Source of the DNA: Mycoplasmopsis felifaucium ATCC 43428
Lineage (GTDB): Bacteria > Bacillota_I > Bacilli_A > Mycoplasmatales > Metamycoplasmataceae
DNA: 60,114 nucleotides
Assembly: GCF_000687775.1 (NCBI RefSeq)
Contig: NZ_JHXS01000003.1
Location: 1-60,114, forward strand
Direction: 5' to 3'
The position numbers and the translations under genes were made by a program. A model generated the notes under the pieces. It was not told the origin of the DNA. It made no database searches and saw only the letters and a list, made by a program, of their open reading frames with translations. Shown piece after piece: positions 54,195 through 60,114 of this stretch; positions within the stretch are counted from its first letter, which is position 1; each line of letters begins with the position of its first letter.

Positions 54195-56432
54195 ATGTTC
54201 AAAAAAATTTTGCCATTTCTAATAATCCCGGCGACTGTATTTGTGTCTTCTGCATGTAACATTAGAGAATCGAGAGATAAAAGTGAATATATAAAATCCT
54301 TTAACAAGCCTTCTTATATAAGTTCACCAGTTATTAATAAGAGTGAAATTATCTCAAATGATCATCAATCATTATTATCTGCTCCACTGGTTAGATGAAA
54401 ATATGTAAATAATGCCAAATTTGATAAAATAAACAAAAATTTTTCAAAAGCTACAAGTAAATTTTTGTCATTAGGACTTGCAAAATCAGTTTCAATAACA
54501 ACTTGATCTGGTGAAAATTTTAAATATGATAATGACTTAATTGAATTTTATAATTCTACAAGCAAGGATGGCATTGTTCAAGTTTATAGCGATAATGAAA
54601 ACAATATTAATAATCATAAGTTTTTTGAGAATTTAAAAAGTGCCAAAAAAATTAGTTTTGAATTAAAAGATGAAATTTATTATGTTGATAGAAACGCTAA
54701 ACTAACTAATCAAATAATTAAAAATGATGATTATTGGAATTCCTACACTTACAAAAATAATTATGAAGATTTAAAATATTTATTAGAGAAGTATGATATT
54801 AAAGAATTGGACCAAAATAAACCTATTGAATTTGAATCGGCAGTTTCAAATTCAAAGAATTTATATTTATTTTTAACCAATGAAATTTGTTCAAACAACT
54901 TATTTACGCCACTTTATAACAAAAATCCAGATATTTATAATATGAAATTTGCATCTAAATATGTATTAAACGAATTTGACACAAACCAAGCTAAATATTT
55001 AAAAAATATTCATTCTTGAGATGAGAATTTTAATCAAAGCTTAACAAACTTAAAGTCAGTTAAGCTAAAATTCAATCCTGTTCCAATTGATGAGCCAACT
55101 TATAGATTGCAATCATTTAATTCTTACAAGCAAAATTTAATTTCTGAAGTTCCTTATAATTTATTTAATGAAACTCAACAAAAAGAAATTGATGAATATT
55201 CAAAAGTTTATGGCTTAAATTTTGAATATTCAAGTTCAAGTTTTGAAAACTCAAATAAGTATTTCTATAACATGATTTTTGAAAATGATGTTGATTACAA
55301 ATTTAATAATAACTTTTCAAAGTTAGTTTTTTCAAAAAATAAAAAAGATTTAAAAGGCTATGAACATGGGTTTTACAACAAAAATTCATATACATTCCTT
55401 AACTTAATAAATAATATTCAAAATCAATATATAGGTAATAAAATTTTAGGACACAACAAATATTGAAATTCATATATTTCTCAGTCAGCATATTTTGATA
55501 TTCCATTTAACGAAGCTGATAAAATGTTTTCGTTGGTTGAAGACTTTAATAATTTGCATGTTGATTATTACGATCTCTATACTGGGGCACCTATACGAGA
55601 TTATTTAACATTTGATAATTTTTATACCGGTAATACAGGTTTAATTCCTTATGCTTATGAAGGTGACAAAATTATTGATTTAAATATTCAGTTTATGTCT
55701 CCAAAATATAATGATTATGCAAACATTATAAGAAAAATTCTTAATGATTTTATGTCAAATAATGCTGATGTGAACGATCAAATAGTAGAATGAACAATTC
55801 CAGTTTTTTCCGAAAAGAACTATAAAACAGATAATTATTACTCTAGGTTAGTTAAATTAATAAACGGAATTGATTATAGATTAAATGTTAAATATGAATA
55901 TGTTGATAAAAATAATAAGAGTTATATATATCAATATTCATCCTTTAATTTAGCTGATAATTCAGTGGCTAATCATATTTATAATTTGATCGATTCTAAT
56001 AATTCATTATTAATTAATATCTTTTTATTTATGAAGCAATTTAATAATGAAGATGGGAATATGAAACCTGTTTACTATCAATTTATTAAAGACTTAAGTG
56101 AAATTATCCAAAATACTTTTAAAACAGACTGATTAGCAAAAATGGATTTATACAAGTGAGAAGGTCACTATATTTTTGACGAATTACTAAAAAGTTCTAA
56201 TCTATCTAAATTAGATTTTCAAAAATCGTTTATTAATAGCTTTAATAGTCAATTAAGCAAATCTGAACAATTTAATGTTTTAAGATCTGTTGATGATTTA
56301 TTATTAATCAGACAAAATGAATATTCTTATTTATTTGTTAATGAATTTGAAAAGGTACTTGTTCAATATTTTTATACTAAACCACTCAACGATCAAGGAT
56401 TTACATATTATCAAGATATTTCTGTCTATTAA
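54195..56432 (+). CDS. oppA: Oligopeptide-binding lipoprotein (OppA-like)
   Basis: A 745-residue lipoprotein with signal peptide and lipobox FVSSAC. Size and position after two permease genes fit OppA, though no clear Walker A as in the M. hominis OppA ecto-ATPase was recognised. AGAAGGAG precedes the ATG. No oppD or oppF follows; the next gene is rpmF on its own promoter. Confidence 0.8.
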
Positions 56433-56525
56433 AAATTACTAATAAAAATAAATTCCATTTTAAATCTTTTGCATTATAATAATTATCAATTATATAAACG
56501 CGTTATTATAAAATAAGGAGGGGTT

Positions 56526-56726
56526 ATGGCTATAGTTCCAAAACGTAAAACATCTAAACAACGTAAACATAAAAGACGTACACATGATGCTTTAACAGTT
56601 CAAAACCTTGTTGCATGCAAAAACTGTTCTAACTTAATTCAACAACACCGTGTATGTGAACATTGTGGATTTTATAATGGTAAAAAAGTTGAAGGCTACA
56701 GAAGCTTAGACTTACGTGCCGAATAA
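56526..56726 (+). CDS. rpmF: 50S ribosomal protein L32
   Basis: 66 residues with the family start AIVPKRKTSKQRKHKRRTHD and two zinc pairs CKNC and CEHC. A strong AAGGAGGGG precedes the ATG. Confidence 0.97.
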   Translation: MAIVPKRKTSKQRKHKRRTHDALTVQNLVACKNCSNLIQQHRVCEHCGFYNGKKVEGYRSLDLRAE

Positions 56727-56729
56727 TTT

Positions 56730-56759
56730 AAAATGTAGGTAACTACATTTTTCTTTTTA
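56730..56759 (+). terminator. Terminator of rpmF
   Basis: AAAATGTAG / CTACATTTT stem with a GTAA loop and T-rich tail. Confidence 0.85.
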
Positions 56760-56779
56760 TTTTATATATAATTTTTATT

Positions 56780-58420
56780 ATGAATAATATGAGCAATAAG
56801 CAAATAATTGGAGTATCTATTTTATCATTTGTAATTATATTAGCAGTCATTGCTGTTATTGTTTTGTCATATTATCTTTATCGAAATTATAGGTTAGCTT
56901 ATTTTAAAAAATTTACTTCAAAAAGTATTGATGAAGCTAAAAAATTCTCAACTAATAGATTAGCTACGATTGCTCGTTTTAAATCGGTTGCAGTCCACAA
57001 AAAAGACTATATTAAAGACTTAAACGAGCTAGAACGCTTAAATAAATTACTTGAAGAGCATTATTCAACTTTAAAAATTTATCAAGATACTATTTCTCAA
57101 TTTGTTAACAAACGCCAAATTAAGCAAGCTTCTAAACAGTTTAAAATTTATAAAACAGTTTTCAAAAAATATTCAGATTACAAAGATAAATTCAATGGAA
57201 TTTCGGACAATTTAAATAAACATTGAAATATTATTGATTCGATATCAACATCATCACTTAAAATCTTAAATGAAACAAAAGAATATTTAGAAAACCATAA
57301 ATCAAAATTTGCTCATTCTTATAATAATTTATTAAATGATTTAAGCGAATTAATCAGTAAAACAGCCAATTTTGAATACAAGAAAACTCAAGAACAAATT
57401 GAAACTGTATCTAGAGAAGCTGTTGAAAATGAAAAAAGAGTTAATGCCTTTGTTAAAAAAATGGATCATATGGCTAATCTTGAGTTTGCGATTTTTAATC
57501 AATTTCCTGCAAAATTATCTACTTTTTCCGTTTTTTTACCTAATGATGAAAAATTAAATAAATTAATAGAACAAATAAAAAATGTTCAAAATGAATTTTT
57601 AGAAATACCATATCAAAAAAGCCTTGAAACATTAAGGAAAATGTATCACTCGTATTCGCTTATAAAAAGAGACTATGAAGTTAAAAATGAACTCAACAAA
57701 TTTATTCAAAATAATTGAATTGATTTTTTAAAAGATTATGCCGATAAATACAGAAGATTAATTCAAGTTTCTAATAATATATTAACTAATAAAACGATTG
57801 CTTTTAATAGTCATAAAATTAAGGAATTAAAACTTTGGTTAATTAACTTTAACGATATTTTTAAAGACTTAAATAAAAAAATTCAAAGTAAAAAATCTGT
57901 TGGCTTCTTTGAAATACAAAGCTTTATAGAATCGTATAACAATATTATGAACGAAACTAACTGCATAATAAATGAGTTTAATGATCTAGTTCAAAAAATG
58001 ATTTATGACAACTTCTATTATCGAATGTCTGAATATTTATATTTTGCGATTTTGAAAAATAGATTTTTATTAGATGATTCTTCAGAAAATCAAAAAATTA
58101 TTACAGATTTTGTTAATTTAAAAATTGTTGTTTCAAATCTTTATAAAACTGAAAAAACAATTGATTTTACAAACGAAACTTGAAAAGAATGAAATAAACA
58201 ACTTATTTATTTATATAAATTAATTCAAAGCCAATATGTGTATAAAACAATGTATGAAAAATTAAAAAGCAAAGCATCTAAACATCTAACAGAAGGCAAT
58301 TTAGACTTTATTGAAATTCTTGATATGGCCGAAAATGCTGCAAAATCTTATAAATATAAAGATGCATACAGAACGATCTCAAACTTCATAATGAAAGGTA
58401 ATAAAAAATATGTACGATAA
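56780..58420 (+). CDS. EzrA-like septation ring protein
   Basis: 546 residues: one N-terminal transmembrane helix (SILSFVIILAVIAVIVLSYY), a basic segment, then long cytosolic helices of spectrin-like character. This is the EzrA topology, and thiI follows directly as in Bacillus, where ezrA lies near iscS-thiI. EzrA modulates FtsZ rings. The identity is inferred from architecture and context because the sequence itself is low in complexity. The end overlaps thiI by 11 bases. Confidence 0.65.
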
Positions 58421-59546
58421 GATTTTAATCCGTTATGGTGAATTAACTTTAAAAGGTAAAAATCGCGAGAATTTTATTAATGTATTAGCTCGTAATGTTA
58501 AAAAAATTACAGGTGAGGCACCAAAAGTAGAATTTGACAGAATGTTTTTGACTTATTCAGCTGAAAACATGGAAAACTTAAAATATGTTTTTGGAATCAT
58601 AAGCTATAGTCCCATTCTAATCTGTAGAAATGATATAAATGAAATTAATTTAACGGCACAAAAGTTAATTAATTCTGATACAAAAACATTTAAAGTGTCA
58701 GCTCGTAGAAATAATAAAAACTTTTCTTTGACAAGTGCAGAAATTAATCAAACAACAGGCGGTTATTTATTGGTTAATAATCCAAATCTTAAAGTAGATG
58801 TTCATAATCCTGAATTAATCGTACATGTAGAAGTTAGACAAAAAGAAACATATATATTTAATAATATAATTCCGGCTTTAGGCGGATTGCCTGTAGGCAT
58901 TAGTGGAAAAGTTTTACATTTAATGTCAGGAGGTATAGATAGTCCAGTTGCCGCCTATCAATTAATGAAGCGTGGATTAAATGTATCATTTTTATCTTTT
59001 GTTTCACCGCCACAAACTGATGAAAGAACAATTGAAAAAATGAAACAAATCGTTACTATATTAAATAAATATCAATGTGGCACTAGAATGTATATTGCTG
59101 ATTATTCTAAATTAATGAACTACATTTCCTTTTCATCAAACGAATCCTACAGAATCAATTTAATGCGTCGCAGTTTTTATAGAATTGCCAGCGAGTTTGC
59201 TAAAAGAAAAAATATTATTGCATTATCAAATGGTGAAAACCTTGGTCAAGTAGCCAGTCAAACACTTGAAAGCTTATATACTATTAATGATGCAACCGAT
59301 TTATTGGTGTTAAGACCACTTTTAACTAATGACAAATTAGAAACTATTGAGATAGCTAAAAAAATAGGTACGTATGATATTTCAATCATTCAAGCCAACG
59401 AAACGTGTGAATTATTTGCTCCTAAGCAACCAGTTACTAAACCTAATTTAGAAACAGCCGAAAAACTTGAAAATGAATTAAATAAGATAAATTCATTTGA
59501 GAAAGATATACTAGAAAATCAAATCACAGAAGTTAAACTAGATTAA
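58410..59546 (+). CDS. thiI: tRNA 4-thiouridine synthase ThiI
   Basis: 378 residues: an N-terminal ferredoxin-like and THUMP region (LIRYGELTLKGKNRENF), PP-loop LMSGGIDSPVAAYQ, SNGENLGQVASQT, and ETCELFAPKQPVTKP with a conserved Cys. No rhodanese domain, as in Bacillus-type ThiI. It thiolates U8 in tRNA; persulfide would come from an IscS-like enzyme not in this window. Confidence 0.95.
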   Translation: MYDKILIRYGELTLKGKNRENFINVLARNVKKITGEAPKVEFDRMFLTYSAENMENLKYVFGIISYSPILICRNDINEINLTAQKLINSDTKTFKVSARRNNKNFSLTSAEINQTTGGYLLVNNPNLKVDVHNPELIVHVEVRQKETYIFNNIIPALGGLPVGISGKVLHLMSGGIDSPVAAYQLMKRGLNVSFLSFVSPPQTDERTIEKMKQIVTILNKYQCGTRMYIADYSKLMNYISFSSNESYRINLMRRSFYRIASEFAKRKNIIALSNGENLGQVASQTLESLYTINDATDLLVLRPLLTNDKLETIEIAKKIGTYDISIIQANETCELFAPKQPVTKPNLETAEKLENELNKINSFEKDILENQITEVKLD

Positions 59547-59568
59547 GCTCCTAAAGTGAGCTTTTTTA
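59545..59568 (+). terminator. Terminator of thiI
   Basis: AAGCTC / GAGCTT stem overlapping the stop, followed by T6. Confidence 0.8.
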
Positions 59569-59731
59569 TTTATATTATTATTGTTTAAGTTGTAGAAATA
59601 ACCATTTAAAAAAACTTGATGAAAAATCAAATTTTTATTTTTGTAGCTTCGTTTATATATTATAATAATTAACGTTATCCCAAAAGCAAGATAACCTAAC
59701 GATTAAACTATTAAAAAAAGTATAAATTTAT

Positions 59732-59760
59732 TTGTTATTATTTTAAAATAGTTATATAAT
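59732..59760 (+). promoter_or_regulatory. Promoter of the rRNA operon
   Basis: TTGTTA and TATAAT are separated by exactly 17 bases, about 65 nt ahead of the 16S 5' end. A second TATAAT (59661-59666) further upstream could belong to a tandem promoter. Confidence 0.7.
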
Positions 59761-59787
59761 TGTTAAGCTATATTTTTAGCAGAAAAT

Positions 59788-59802
59788 TGTTCTTTGAAAA
59801 CT
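59788..59802 (+). promoter_or_regulatory. BoxA-like antitermination element in the rRNA leader
   Basis: TGTTCTTTGAAAACT, a sequence common before Firmicute 16S genes, lies between promoter and 16S start. Confidence 0.5.
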
Positions 59803-59826
59803 AGATATATAAACATGACAGTCAAT

Positions 59827-60114
<288 letters not shown>

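Overview
The window comes from a mollicute, most likely the Mycoplasma hominis cluster (Metamycoplasma). The evidence is very low GC, TGA read as tryptophan in almost every long gene (the reading frames only make sense that way), no cell-wall genes, M. hominis Lmp-like surface proteins and a hominis-type 16S 5' end. It is a chromosomal segment running from the 3' end of a 5S rRNA gene to the first ~290 nt of a 16S rRNA gene.

Layout. 0-2.4 kb: 5S end, rplU-rpmA, an amidohydrolase and a tRNA-Leu. 2.5-11.8 kb: an accessory surface/defence island with two very large anchored coiled-coil proteins (the first frameshifted), a lipoprotein switched OFF by a G7 tract that carries bacterial sialyltransferase-like motifs, a small membrane protein and an orphan type I HsdS made of two similar halves. 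11.9-15 kb: aquaglyceroporin, D-lactate dehydrogenase and a PTS EIIB-EIIA protein. 15-20.4 kb (minus): gdpP-rplI-dnaB-CNNM, all overlapping. 20.5-23 kb: tsaC-like, deoD, and rpsF-ssb-rpsR on the minus strand. 23.4-28.6 kb: pyruvate dehydrogenase operon pdhABCD. 28.6-31.2 kb (minus): an unrecognised three-gene cassette of two paralogous membrane proteins and a DEDD-exonuclease-like protein. 31.2-35.1 kb (minus): gmk-PP2C-Ser/Thr kinase-rsgA-rpe. 35.4-42 kb: secG-rnr-methyltransferase-metG-ABM, then pepA. 42.1-42.6 kb: five tRNAs. 43-50 kb: ruvAB, secDF, truB fused to a HAD phosphatase, ribF, rpsO. 50-51.7 kb: argS (minus). 51.8-59.5 kb: ptsH-oppB-oppC-oppA, rpmF, ezrA-like and thiI, then the 16S promoter region.

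Physiology suggested: pyruvate is oxidised by PDH or reduced by D-LDH, and glycerol may enter through the MIP channel. PTS parts (HPr, EIIBA) are present without a membrane EIIC in this window. Peptides are taken up by an Opp system and cleaved by PepA. c-di-AMP turnover (GdpP) and Ser/Thr phosphorylation are the signalling modules.

Most unusual observations: the poly-G-switched lipoprotein with GT80-like features; the pseudo-symmetric HsdS; an E2 without a lipoyl domain beside an E3 with two; an opp cluster with no ATPases; the TruB-HAD fusion; L27 without the Firmicute N-terminal extension; an SD-sequestering hairpin before rpsF; and four genes that each lack exactly one nucleotide. The last could be biology or a sequencing artefact. 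All assignments are from reading the sequence only; no database search was run.
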